Source: Hesseltinella vesiculosa
Taxonomy: Eukaryota > Mucoromycota > Mucoromycetes > Mucorales > Cunninghamellaceae
Assembly: GCA_002104935.1 (NCBI GenBank)
Contig: MCGT01000002.1
Span: 1,426,001-1,490,000, forward strand
Length of the DNA: 64,000 bases
Direction: 5' to 3'
Every line of letters begins with the position of its first letter. The stretch's first letter is position 1. The position numbers were made by a program, and so were the translations under genes. The notes below the pieces were generated by a model, which searched no databases, was not told the DNA's origin, and saw only the letters and a program-made list of their open reading frames with translations. Shown here piece by piece: positions 36,390-46,404 of this stretch.

Positions 36390-39300
36390 CTAATGACCAT
36401 AATAAATAGAAGGATAGCCACGGATCAAGGTGGTGGATCGGGTGTTGCGGCGGTCGGCGATTTCTTTTCGTTCCTGACGGACCCAGTCTTCAAAGCGGCG
36501 CATGACAATCCCAGTGCTGTCAAATTCACCTTCACGACGACCATGGTCTTCGCCCTTTTCATCCGCACCTTGCACCCGGCGGGTTTGGCCCCACGAAAAG
36601 TCGTCAAAATGCCAGTAGGCATAGGCTGGCAATACAAAATTCCAGATCGGCAAGGACAACAAATACACCAGCATCCATCCCACATAGACCATTTTTCGTG
36701 TCGTCAGAGCAATCAACACTGCTGGGAGACCCAGGATGGCTGCCAGCAGGAGCAAGGGAATCACTGGCACGGGCTTGACAAAGAAGGAAATGATGATCAG
36801 GTAGACAGTAAAGGAAATGGCGGCCGGTAGCACCACTGTGCCCACGAGTTCCATGAACACCACAAACTGCATCGAGAAGCAGAATGTGCCACATAAATCG
36901 CGGATGAGCACCAATTCCAAAAGGTTATGTACAGTAGAGTTGATCCACCGCCGGCGTTGAGACAGTAACACACTAAACGTATCTGGCACCACCGTTTTGC
37001 AAACCTAGAAGAATCCGCGTTAAAAAAAAAATGGTGGGGGTCTTGTTTCTTTGTTGGTCACTTACAGCTTGGGGGACAAAGATCATTTTGCGTTTTGGAA
37101 AAGTGCGGAGCATGAGGGTGGTCAGGTACCGATCTTCACCGAGAAGTAGCAGGTTTTTCTTGTGCAGAGTGTCGACGACATTTTCGCAGTACATTTCCAC
37201 AATGTCCGACGAGCAAAAGATGGGCACAAACCGATCGCCTTTTGGAGCTATGATTCGATACATACAGAAGCAGCCGGGCAAGCATGTCACGCCACCAAAA
37301 ATCGATTCGAATGCCTTGGACATATGATGTGAGATATAATATTCAAACACTAAATCGAGAAAGGAAAAAGTGAGCTACAGGTGGCCAAGAAAAAAAAAAA
37401 AAAAAAAAGGACGTGCCTTGAATAGCGGTGACCCAGCTATCGCTCTTGTTGGCAATTTTAGTTTCACCACAAAGACCCATGATATAAGGATCTCTGGACA
37501 TGCAGGCGATCATTCGGGCCAGAGAATCTGGGTACACCTTGGTATCGGCATCCACCTATGGAGCAAGCAAAAAAAAAAAAACTAAGCAAAGTGTCGCTTT
37601 TTTTTTTTTTTTTTTTGCCATGTGGCCTACCATCAGACATGTTTCAAAACGAGAGGGGTGAAGGCCAGTGAGTTTGACGATGGCTTTACAGAATTGGAAT
37701 TCGAGGTCACACATGCGCTCACCATAGTAGACTTTTTGCATCGCGTTCATGAGGATGACTTGGCTGTCACGTTTGCCACGGTTACCAGGTTTCTTTTCGC
37801 TGGCCTCGGCTTCCGTACCACATTTGACAATGGTGATCATGGGGACCATGTGCTGTTCTTCGGGAGGGACAACAGCAGGCGCTTTGCTTGGGTCTTCGTT
37901 ATAGCGGTAGTAGCCAGCATATACCTTGGCCATGTTGTGTCGTTTGGTCCCGTCAGCAATAGCGACATACGAGGCTGGCTTGACTTGGTCGCGAGGGACA
38001 ATGTCGTCCTTCATCATGGAAAGAACAATGTCAGGGGTAGACATACCGTTCCCAGAGCCGGTAATGATGCCATCACAGATCACAAGCAGCAGTTTGTGAG
38101 ACGAGGGGTAGTCGGTATTGGCCAGCGAGTGCAATGTGGTACGTAGACCTTCTTCACCTTCAGAATAGCAAGTCACTACCATGAAGGTGTGGATCAGGTT
38201 GAAGTTGAAATTATATTGGCGGCCCTGGTGGTATTGAGGATGGGAGCCATAGAGCGACGACAGAGAAAGAGGTGGCTGTTGGGATGCCAGGTGAGAATCG
38301 TCATCGTTGACGGTATTGCCCTGTGAATAGTGAGAATGGATTGACCGTGCTGGACCCAGGGCTGAGGAGGCGATGTGGTTGCCGCTAGGTGACGAGGGGG
38401 CAAGGCTGGTACGCATTGGCGTGTGGAAACCACCTTCAGAGGCAGACAGCAGGTTGTTGCGGAGGCTGTGGTGATGCGACTTGGGCGAATTGGGCGGCTG
38501 CGAGAAACGTGAGGTGGTAGGGAAGAATCGGCGGCGCTGGGGTGTCTGGACACTGGATGGGTGGGCAGACGAAGGGTGGTAAAGGCGTGAGCTGAAATGG
38601 CCGTCTCGGTAAACCAGGTCACCATCCACAGCCATGGATGTGGCGCGGGAGCGGCTGGCGAGGTGGGCTTCTTGCATGGACGTTGGATTTGTATGGGTGG
38701 AGGAGGCATCAGCGCCGTCGTGTGGGTGTGGTGGTTGATCATGGCCATCGAATGAGCAGATACTTCTTGATCTTGGGTAGTGCATGTCCTCTTCGTTTTC
38801 CATTTCCCATCGCAGCATGTCTTCCTGGCGCTGGCGTCGTTCTTCTGCAGACTCCTCGCGAATGCTGCCCAGTTTCCACGAGATGAACCAGCCAAAGATC
38901 AGGGCCAAGAAGAACCGGATCAGCACCACACCAAGAATAACAGCAAGGGATACCCAAAGTACAATGTCCGAGATGATACATCCTGTCGACTTTGTATCCA
39001 GCACACCCACCTTGAGAATATCCGTCAGACACTTTCCAATCTTCAGTCGATCAGCCGTTGAGCTTAGCCAGTACGTTGCATCGCGGCCGATAAATGCGCT
39101 GCCTGGTCCAAAGATTTGGGCCACACGCAAAGGTAATGGAATGTTTGGTGTTAAAAATCGCAAGCGTGACAAGTCAAGGACATTTCTGGGGGTCGTTCAA
39201 AAAAGAGTGAGAAAAGGAGCGGCGTTTTTTCTTTTTTTACCCGCTGAAGGCAACCAAGCTTGTTCCAGGCTTCTGGATGTCCGTCCAGTTGAAATAGACA

Positions 39301-40132
39301 TCCCCGACGACTTGTAAACGACGAAGGGCACGGCGTGACTTTTGACTTATATGACAGCCTTTTCTTTCTGGGTTGTCCGTGCCGTTGACGCTTGGTTTCT
39401 TGAGATCGATTGGGACACACGGAAAGTAATTGATGACATTGCCGCGGTCATCGTCTGCTTGGAGTGGTTTCAAAATGTCCTTGCAGTTGTAATTGACAGG
39501 CTGGAATAAAAACGAGAGATCTTTGCCGCCGACGCCGATTTCTTGCAAATCACCACTGCCAGGAATATTCGAGTAAGGCGTCGGATGGCGAAACGATTTC
39601 AAATCATAGGCCCGACCGCTGATAATGACATGATCAGGCTGGACATTGTCTGGCTTGATTCGAGTTGGCTGGCGACCGCAGATGGTGGCATTGAATCCAA
39701 ACGTCAAAAAACCCACAATACCACAAAGGAGTACAATGATTTGTACCAAGGCTACTTTTTCTCGCCAAGCTGTTTGCATCAGCGGATCATGCAAACCTAT
39801 CCTGACAGCGTTAGAAAAGAGCCAATCATGGCGTAGAACTTACCAAAGGTGCGTAACATAAAAGGTGGAGCCCACCAGGTTAAAATCCATGTGGTAATTG
39901 TCCAGCAGGACGCTTGTTTGGGCGTCTTTTTCTCCACCTTGGGTATCTCAGCCATCACATTCAAATAATGTGTGCGTCGTAAATATTCTGGCTTGCTTGC
40001 GTCGAATTTGTCGTATTTCTCTGATTGGGAAGGTCGTCGCTTCCTTGGCCGCTGGCCTGGTAAAGTTTCTGTGGTTTTGATCGCATGGCTACTTGTCGGT
40101 TTTGCTCGTTTATTTTCCGAAGACGATCCCAT
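36390..40132 (-). CDS. chitin synthase, class IV type
   Basis: Polymerises UDP-GlcNAc into cell-wall chitin at the plasma membrane. Six exons (39844-40132, 39241-39796, 37631-39185, 37417-37555, 37066-37349, 36390-37004) code 1145 residues. The basic N-terminus leads into two membrane helices ([33 protein letters not shown]). A domain including [17 protein letters not shown] and a hydrophobic stretch follow, then a Ser/His-rich insertion. The GT2 core holds [45 protein letters not shown] and [13 protein letters not shown], all in the usual order. Several C-terminal membrane helices close the protein. No myosin motor is fused, so class V/VII is excluded. Intron 4 has a GC donor (CAAG then GCACGT) and is required to read [17 protein letters not shown]. 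Confidence 0.94.
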
Positions 40133-40880
40133 TGCTGTGTTCGTGAATCGTCAGGCGTTCAAATCGAAAAAAACGAGGAAAGGCGTGATAGCCTGGCTGA
40201 CTGTACAAAATAAGAAATCGATAAAATAGATACAAAAAAAAAAAAAAAAAAAAACGTGGAGCTGGCACACACGAAATAAAATAAAACGAATAAAATAAAA
40301 CCAGTAGAAAGATCTCAAAAAATTAAATCAATGCAATGTGCAAGAAAAAAAAAAAAAAAAAAGAAAAAAGCAAAACAATTTCCCCACCGACCGGGATGCT
40401 GAAGAAACAAAAAAAAAGTTTAGTTTGGGGCACAGACGAGCCTTGGGGAGCACTGGATCATTTCGTAGTTCTTTTTAAAATGACCCGCTCACTCGTAGTA
40501 TTTTCCCGATGGCACGGAGCTCACAAGGTCAAAAACAATCTCGGTCTCATTCTCATTGGCAATCAAACACGCCTTTCCTCTACATCATAAAAAAGCGCGG
40601 CTGCCCAACGCCTGTGCAACTTATTGACTTTTGCATGGTCCGTGGCCGTACTTTTCACTAATGGACTCGGTAGTTTTTTTTTTTTTTTTTTTTACTCCAT
40701 CACGTTCATACTGTGACTCTTTTGGTAACGGAACTGCTGAAAGATTGGACATCATACACTAGCTCTTCTTTTTTGTTTTTTTTTGCCCGCGCCAAAATTG
40801 GAGCCGACCGCGGCGGCTTTTTTTGTCACTCGCTCACTTCGTGGAAAAATCTTTTTTTTTTTTTTTTTCGACAAGACCAG
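40133..40880. other. upstream region of chitin synthase, homopolymer-rich
   Basis: Contains A runs at about 40230-40255 and 40348-40365 and T runs near 40676-40696. No gene was seen. Confidence 0.55.
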
Positions 40881-41320
40881 AGATGATACAAAACCAAAAA
40901 AAGAAGGGTGCTCGATTGGCAAAAAGAAACAGCCTACATGATGAAAGGCAGCGTGCACCGTGGTAGCGGAGTTCTGGCCGCGAAAGTCAGGGAAAGGGTA
41001 GCTCTCAGCATATGGATTATTGTTACGGCTAGGCCATGGCTGACGGGCTTCTTTGATCTTGACCATTGAATCGGGCACCAATACCCCCGTGTCAATTAGC
41101 TTCAAAAGGTCATTGAACTGGAAAATACAGGTATTCAATAAAAAAACCATTACAAGGGAGCTGTACTTGCTGCCTTGAAGCCCAGACAGGTCTGACCAGG
41201 ACATCCCCGTCTTGTTCGTCTGACATGGCTTCTAGTTGCCTTTTTGCATCTGGATAAGACCAATTTCTACCGGTTCAGCATTCATTGAAATCTCATGATT
41301 TCTGCCAAAGTACCGGTAAC
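40881..41320 (-). pseudogene. duplicated gene fragment, module A
   Basis: Minus-strand reading gives, in pieces, YPDAKRQLEAMSDEQDGDVLVR, then after an intron-like gap FNDLLKLIDTGVLVPDSMV and PWPSRNNNPYAE, PFPDFRG. The same pieces occur about 1.59 kb away (module B), in the same order, with an intron-like interval in both. The possible donor reads GCAAGT here and GTAAGT in B. Splicing at that donor does not keep the frame. I do not recognise the family. It looks like a decayed copy of an unknown gene. Confidence 0.45.
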
Positions 41321-41375
41321 GGCGGACAATGGCTTAAGAGTTTTACTTCAGTAAAAAAAAAAAGGGGGGGGGGAC

Positions 41376-41679
41376 TCAATCTACTTTTCTCCTCTTTCGG
41401 CTTCCCTCTTGCGTTGCTTCAATGGGGATGGGATGGGCAGCATCACCACTGGGCACTTCATCTTCAGTTACACTTCCACCACTCTGGCAAGGCATATCGG
41501 GAAAGGATGCTCGCTCTGCATTGGCAAAGCTTCTGCCAGCTTCCTCGTCAACAATCATCCAGGCTACGTACAATTGACCGTCCTGCTTAGGCCAAGGGAG
41601 TCTTGCTTCTTCCTTGACTTGGACAAAAGGGTGCGTCTCCGTTGTGCCATCGTCAATCACTCTTAAAATGGTGTTGAAC
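41376..41679 (-). pseudogene. related fragment, module C
   Basis: An open stretch preceded by a splice-acceptor-like CAG reads FNTILRVIDDGTTETHPFVQ, EEARLPWPKQDGQLYVAW and MIVDEEAGRSF, ending in a basic RKRRKVD tail. It aligns with modules A and B over the LLxLID ... PWPxxxxxPYAEWMIVD pattern. It is the most intact of the three but has no recognisable first exon. The tail resembles a nuclear localisation signal. It could be the 3' exon of a still functional gene. Confidence 0.4.
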
Positions 41680-41784
41680 TGTTACAGTCGGTTGTTGATT
41701 ATTTTGCGCTCCCCCATAAATTGATTTGCGGTTGCGGAGAATGATTTTGTGCGCCTTTCCTAAAAAAATTATTTTTTTTTGGAA

Positions 41785-42165
41785 TTACATGACAACTCCA
41801 TTAATACAATCTTCAATGCGATTTTCAGAGTGCTTGATAAATCCATAAAGGTCCCGGCGAGAAACTTTGTGACAAGCAGCAGCTGCGGCACTCATCAACT
41901 TTTCTTCCATCAGCCATATAAATCGATAGCGCTGGGACAATGAATACGAGTTTTTTGGCGTATCCAGCACCTTAATTCGGTCTTCCTTCTTTGGCACAAT
42001 GCCCTTAGCGATACTGACTGTTGTCTGAGTGGCGTTGTAGGTAGTTAAAGACACAGCGCTTGCTAGTTCAGCGGCCTCGTCTCTCATTTCGACACCTATG
42101 GCATAGCAACCATCTTCATCATACACATTTCCGAAGCCGTCTTCAAAGTAAAACTGAGGATCCAT
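41785..42165 (-). CDS. HTH-containing ORF, transposase-like fragment
   Basis: A 126-residue frame starting MDPQFYFEDGFGNVYDEDG. The C-terminal half (SYSLSQRYRFIWLMEEKLMS, then AAAAACHKVSRRDLYGFIKH) has the spacing of a homeodomain-like helix-turn-helix. Such a domain opens many fungal Tc1/mariner-type transposases, where an S-AAAAA-x-(V/L)-x2-RT-x2-W-(I/V)-K pattern is common. No DDE catalytic domain follows in the window, so it would be a remnant, or a domesticated DNA-binding peptide. It sits among the duplicated fragments A, B and C. Identification is tentative and rests on pattern memory only. Confidence 0.4.
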   Translation of the reverse strand: MDPQFYFEDGFGNVYDEDGCYAIGVEMRDEAAELASAVSLTTYNATQTTVSIAKGIVPKKEDRIKVLDTPKNSYSLSQRYRFIWLMEEKLMSAAAAACHKVSRRDLYGFIKHSENRIEDCINGVVM

Positions 42166-42499
42166 CTTTAAGTTGAAAATTTGAAAAGAAATGCGAATTT
42201 TCAGGACAGCGCAATAATTTATGGGGGGAGCGCAAAATATCTGTCTTGCCATTCTTGATTTGTTGAGGTTGAAAAATCTTCTTCTTTTTTCTGATTTCTG
42301 TAGTTTTTCATTAAAATGTGAGTCATCAGTTCATCACCGTATTCTATACTTTTTTTTTCACTTGCCTTTTTGGAGGGAAATATAGATTTTCTGACTGTGA
42401 CTGATAAATATTGCGTTACAGGCAGGCGCTCGATGGTTCCACAAGCCATGTGGGGGCGGCTAAATGGCTCCAAGTTCACACATCTGGCACCATCATGGC

Positions 42500-43000
42500 A
42501 ATGTCCTTTTATTCGAATGTGGGAAACAAAAGGCGTTCAGGCCCGCGGAAGTCGGGAAAGGGGTTGGTTGTGTCTGGGTCCACAATCATCCACTCAGCGT
42601 ATGGATCATTGTCACGACTTGGCCATGGCTCACGGGATTTTTCTTTGATAGTGACCATTGGATCGGCCACCATAACCCCTGAGTCAATGAGCCTCAAAAG
42701 GGCATGAACTGGAAAATGAAGGTATTAATTAAAAAACTATTTTCGAGGGAGTGTACTTACCGCCTTGGTGCGCCAGACAGGTCTGATAAGGACATCCCCA
42801 TCTTCTTCGTCGGACATGGCTTCTGGTTAAATGCCTCTTTGCATCTGGATCAATGCATTTTCAGCAGCTTCAGCATCCATGGTAATCTCATGAGATCTGC
42901 CAAAGTAGTAACGGACGATCTTCGCACCTCTCTTCTGGAGGATCTCGACACGTTTTTTGGCCTTCTATTAAATTTTCAAAAGAAAGGTTGTTTTTTGTTT
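42500..43000 (-). pseudogene. duplicated gene fragment, module B
   Basis: Minus-strand pieces read KKRVEILQKRGAKIVRYYFG, SHEITMDAEAAENALIQMQ, then MSDEEDGDVLIRPVWRTKA, then after a GT-AG-like gap LLRLIDSGVMVADPMVTIKE and PWPSRDNDPYAEWMIVD, PFPDFRG. Compared with module A there is a 4-base length difference before MSDEEDG and a one-base deletion at the start of the second exon. These break the frame and favour a pseudogene. Family unknown. Confidence 0.45.
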
Positions 43001-43320
43001 TTTTTTTTTTTGCGACTGGGCGGCTTTTGAACGGCTCAGGTACTGTGTAACAATACATAAAAATAACCCAAATCAAGTATGAAATAAAAACAACCTCTTT
43101 TTCGCTTATCCCCAGTCACCACAGTACCTCTTTTTTCTGTCCAGCATCCGCATAATCACTGGCTTGTGAATATCGGACGTCAGGTTCAGGGAGGCCATCA
43201 CCATTTTCCAAACCTCATCTTTCACGATCAAGTTCACGCCTTGGTTGACTGGCAAGTCAACTGACCAAGCTACATCTTTCGCAGCATGTCGACATCATTC
43301 AAGCATTGCTAAAAAAAATA

Positions 43321-43725
43321 TCAGCAACGTGCTACTTGATATAAGTGCGCGTTTTTTTCCCGACTTCCATGAATGAACTTATGGTCAGGGAGCTGTTCCG
43401 TTGCCACTTCTGTAGAACGTTGCTCTGTCATGGCTTTTTGTACTTTTTGGTCGATGCTGAGGGCTGTGCGGTTCCTCTCTGCCGCAGTGGCTTTCATTAC
43501 AACCTCCTGTATTAAGAGGGCACAAGTTTCCTTGGTAACGAACCTGGAAACTGACACGCCAGTGTCTTGACCATTCATAACATGGGATGTAGCAGCGGGG
43601 GCAGGAGATGGCACGGGTGGGGTAGTAGAGGGGGAAGGAAGTTGTTCCAGGGAAGGGGTAGCGAAAGGGACAGCAGTCGTCACTCGCTGACGATGGCGTT
43701 GTTGTTGTTTGTCATAAGGAGTCAT
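43321..43725 (-). CDS. hypothetical protein, 134 residues, doubtful
   Basis: An open frame starting MTPYDKQQQRHRQRV, with a Ser/Thr/Pro/Ala-rich middle (SLEQLPSPSTTPPVPSPAPA) and a helical charged C-terminal part (LLIQEVVMKATAAERNRTAL). I do not recognise it. A further open minus-strand stretch at about 43106-43290 (AWSVDLPVNQGVNLIVKDEV, WKMVMASLNLTSDI) may be a downstream exon, but no splice pair joins them in frame with confidence. The location in a decayed, repeat-rich zone suggests a remnant of a mobile or lineage-specific gene. Confidence 0.3.
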   Translation of the reverse strand: MTPYDKQQQRHRQRVTTAVPFATPSLEQLPSPSTTPPVPSPAPAATSHVMNGQDTGVSVSRFVTKETCALLIQEVVMKATAAERNRTALSIDQKVQKAMTEQRSTEVATEQLPDHKFIHGSREKNAHLYQVARC

Positions 43726-43825
43726 TTTGGTGAGCAAAGTGTTATTATTTTTTGTTTAGATTACTTGGCAAGTGGTCCTACTGTAATTTATAAGAAAAAA
43801 ATAAATTTCGCTTGAACAATACAAT

Positions 43826-43850
43826 GGCATGGATATGGATATGGATATGG
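43826..43850. repeat. GGATAT microsatellite
   Basis: About four tandem copies of ATGGAT/GGATAT directly before an A run. Confidence 0.7.
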
Positions 43851-43961
43851 AAAAAAAAACATTGAAAAAAATAGTCTTTTGGCAATAGCTTGCTAGAGTT
43901 TAGAAAAAAGAACACCGCTTAACCACAAAAGTAGCTGTATTTGGTAATGCTAAAAAAATTC

Positions 43962-44199
43962 AGTGAAGGTTTTAACAAGGCTTCGCCTGGGGATGGTGAA
44001 GTGTTGACAAAAAAAAAAAACGCAAAGATTTTGCGCTGTCAACAACGCTACTTTTTTGGTCATTCGTAATTTTTTTTTTCTGTGAACATTTTGTCAAGGT
44101 TGGCTAAGAGGGGGTAGAAAGTTGGTAAAGAGTTGACGAAAAAAATAAAAAAGTGAAGGTTTTAACAACGTTTCACCAAGTCTTGGTAAAAAGTTAGCA
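43962..44199. repeat. degenerate 45-bp minisatellite-like units
   Basis: Three related stretches begin GT(G/C)AAGGTT and end near GTTGAC/GTTAGC, at about 43962-44008, 44093-44138 and 44153-44198. The first and third share GTGAAGGTTTTAACAA exactly. T/A-rich spacers separate them. No coding content was seen. Confidence 0.55.
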
Positions 44200-44590
44200 A
44201 ACCATTAGCGAATTACCGCCATGGTAACACATTAGCAAATTTGGCATTTCCCCCTGTGAAATGTCACGTGACCTCAATTTTTATATGCATGTTACGGCCA
44301 TACGACGTTGAAAAATCCAGATCCCGTTCGATCTCTGCAGATAAGCAGCGTACGGCTTGGTTAGTACTGCGGTGAGAGATCACGCGGGAATACCGAGTGC
44401 CGTAATTGATTCTTTTTGTTTTTTTTTGTGTGCTCTGTCAATGACAAAAACGGCTGGGCATTCGTTCAAACATCTGCCACTTGCCTGGCTCGCCTCTCTC
44501 AACGATACCCCTTTTCTACTACAGGAGACGCACCTTTGCGGGGTTTAAATTTATTTTACAAAAACTTTAAAAGCACAATCTTTCTAGTTT

Positions 44591-45927
44591 CTACAATTTC
44601 GAGTATTTAGCAGGTTCCTTGCTGACAAAGGCCACAAAGGACTTGGGAATGTCGTCGGTGTTCAACATGGCGGAGCTCCAGGTGACCTGGTAGGCCAAAG
44701 ATTCAGCGACGGAGTGATCACGCGAGTAAATCAAGTTGTGCCTAAAAAAAGGAACGATAAGAATCGACTCTTTTAGGCATGCCAAAAGCTTACTTGGTGC
44801 CAACGACAGCCACAGGCGATTTGGAGGCAATGAGATTGGCCATGTTCATAGCTTCGGCTAAAAAAAAAGATAGGGCTCAGTCGACATGAATGGAGAGGCT
44901 AGCGGGTTTACCCATCATTTCATCAAAAGTGTCAAACACGCGATTAACAAGACCTGCTTGATGAGCTTCAGCAGCGTACATGCTACAGGTAAGAAAAAAA
45001 AAGTGAGTAACGCGAGGTAAGGGTCAAAGCTGATGCTTACTTGCGGCCAGAGAAACACAGTTCACGCACCAAGCTTTGGTTGCCGATGACCTTGGGCAAG
45101 CGCTGCAAGGTGCCAACATCAGCAGCCAAGCCAACTATAAAAAGATGGCCAGGGTTATATCATTGTGTCAAAGAAGACAAGATCCAAAAGCTTGGGTTAT
45201 TTTTTTTTTTTACCATCGACTTCCTAAAAGAGAACACAACCATCAGCTCAACTCAGCTTCTTTTCCACGCTTCACCCGACGATTTCAATTTTCACGTGGG
45301 GGATAAAATTACCTTGACGCAAAACAAAGCATCCTTGGTACAGTAACGCATATCACAAGCAGTGACCATGTCAACACCGGCACCATAACAGCCACTGTGA
45401 ATAGCAGCAATGACAGGTTTATCACATTTTTCGATGGCAGTGAAGGCTTGTTGGAAGTTCTGTGATAAAGAAAAACGGTGAGTGACAAGTGAGAGCAGTT
45501 CAGGTTTTCTTACTTCAATATGGGCACGGGTGTTGTAGCTCTTACGAGCACAATCCAGTTCTTCACCAGTTTCTTCATCAGTACTCTTGAGCAAGGTGCT
45601 TTCGGTCACTAGCTAAAAGGTGAGCAAGGGGATGGTGGTGGGCAATGACTTACGATCTAAACCAGCAGTCAACATACGGCCAGAGCCAGAGAGCACCACC
45701 ACACGAATGTTCTTGTCACCAGCAAGATCTTCAAAGACAAGGCGGACATCACGAACCATACTAGGAAAAAAAAAAAAAAAAGGGCGTGAGCAAAAGGATG
45801 CAGAAAGTCTAGGACCAAAAGTTTACGCATCGTTGAAGGCATTGAGTTTTTTGGCTCTGTTCAATTGGACATGAGCAACAAGGTTGTTGATATCGACTTT
45901 GACAGTTTCGTATTGATATTTGGCCAT
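44591..45927 (-). CDS. peroxisomal delta(3,5)-delta(2,4)-dienoyl-CoA isomerase (ECH1-like)
   Basis: A crotonase-fold isomerase acting in beta-oxidation of fatty acids with odd-numbered double bonds. Nine exons (45827-45927, 45654-45760, 45514-45608, 45313-45459, 45214-45223, 45041-45134, 44912-44982, 44794-44857, 44591-44741) code 279 residues. Crotonase motifs are present: QLNRAKKLNAFND, LSGSGRMLTAGLD (oxyanion hole), IAAIHSGCYGAGVDMVTACD (second oxyanion segment), and EVDVGLAADVGTLQRLPKVIG, which is characteristic of ECH1 isomerases and includes the acidic catalytic residues. The protein ends AKYSKL, a type 1 peroxisomal targeting signal. Exon 5 is a 10-nt microexon coding EVD plus one base, and without it the ECH1 motif is broken. 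It is divergent from UBR1. Confidence 0.94.
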
Positions 45928-46404
45928 GGCAAGGGTTGACTTTTAGAGAAAAGAAAGGCGAGGGAAAGCAGCTTATGGCATTATTTATTTTTTCGTCCAA
46001 ACCCCACAAATTTCCTTGGTGGTGGTCAGCGGCAATTGTTACTCCGGCCTTTGCCGCCTCCACATTCTCCTTCATTGCGATTGCCAATGGCTCCCGTTTT
46101 TGTTGTACGGGTGTATGTTTACCCCCTCATCAAGTCACATTCCTGCACCCCGCTTCCATTCCTTTTGCATCCAGTCACCTTCTTGTCATGCATGAATTTC
46201 CTAAAAGTTGGGTGTCTCTTGAGTGTCTCCAGCCCAAGGTTCGCTTTGAGAAAAAATCAGAGACGCAGGAGTTTGAATTGCTGCACAAAAATGGGCTTGA
46301 TCACTTTTTTTTTTTTTTTTGTGCGTTTTTTTTTTTTTTTATTACTTGCATTTGTAATCCAACCTGTCCATTTGTTTGTAAAAAACAAAAACAATACAAA
46401 CATC
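45928..46404. other. divergent promoter region between isomerase and UBR1
   Basis: About 480 bp, including two T runs (46303-46340) and then an A-rich leader just before the UBR1 ATG. No gene was seen. Confidence 0.6.

Noticed and set aside
42219..42479. 86-codon minus-strand frame between the duplicated fragments
   Set aside because: Lys/Ser-rich with no similarity to the neighbouring modules; probably chance.
43106..43290. Open minus-strand stretch (VDLPVNQGVNLIVKDEVWKM)
   Set aside because: May be an exon of the doubtful gene at 43321-43725, but no splice pair gave a convincing in-frame join, so it is not called separately.
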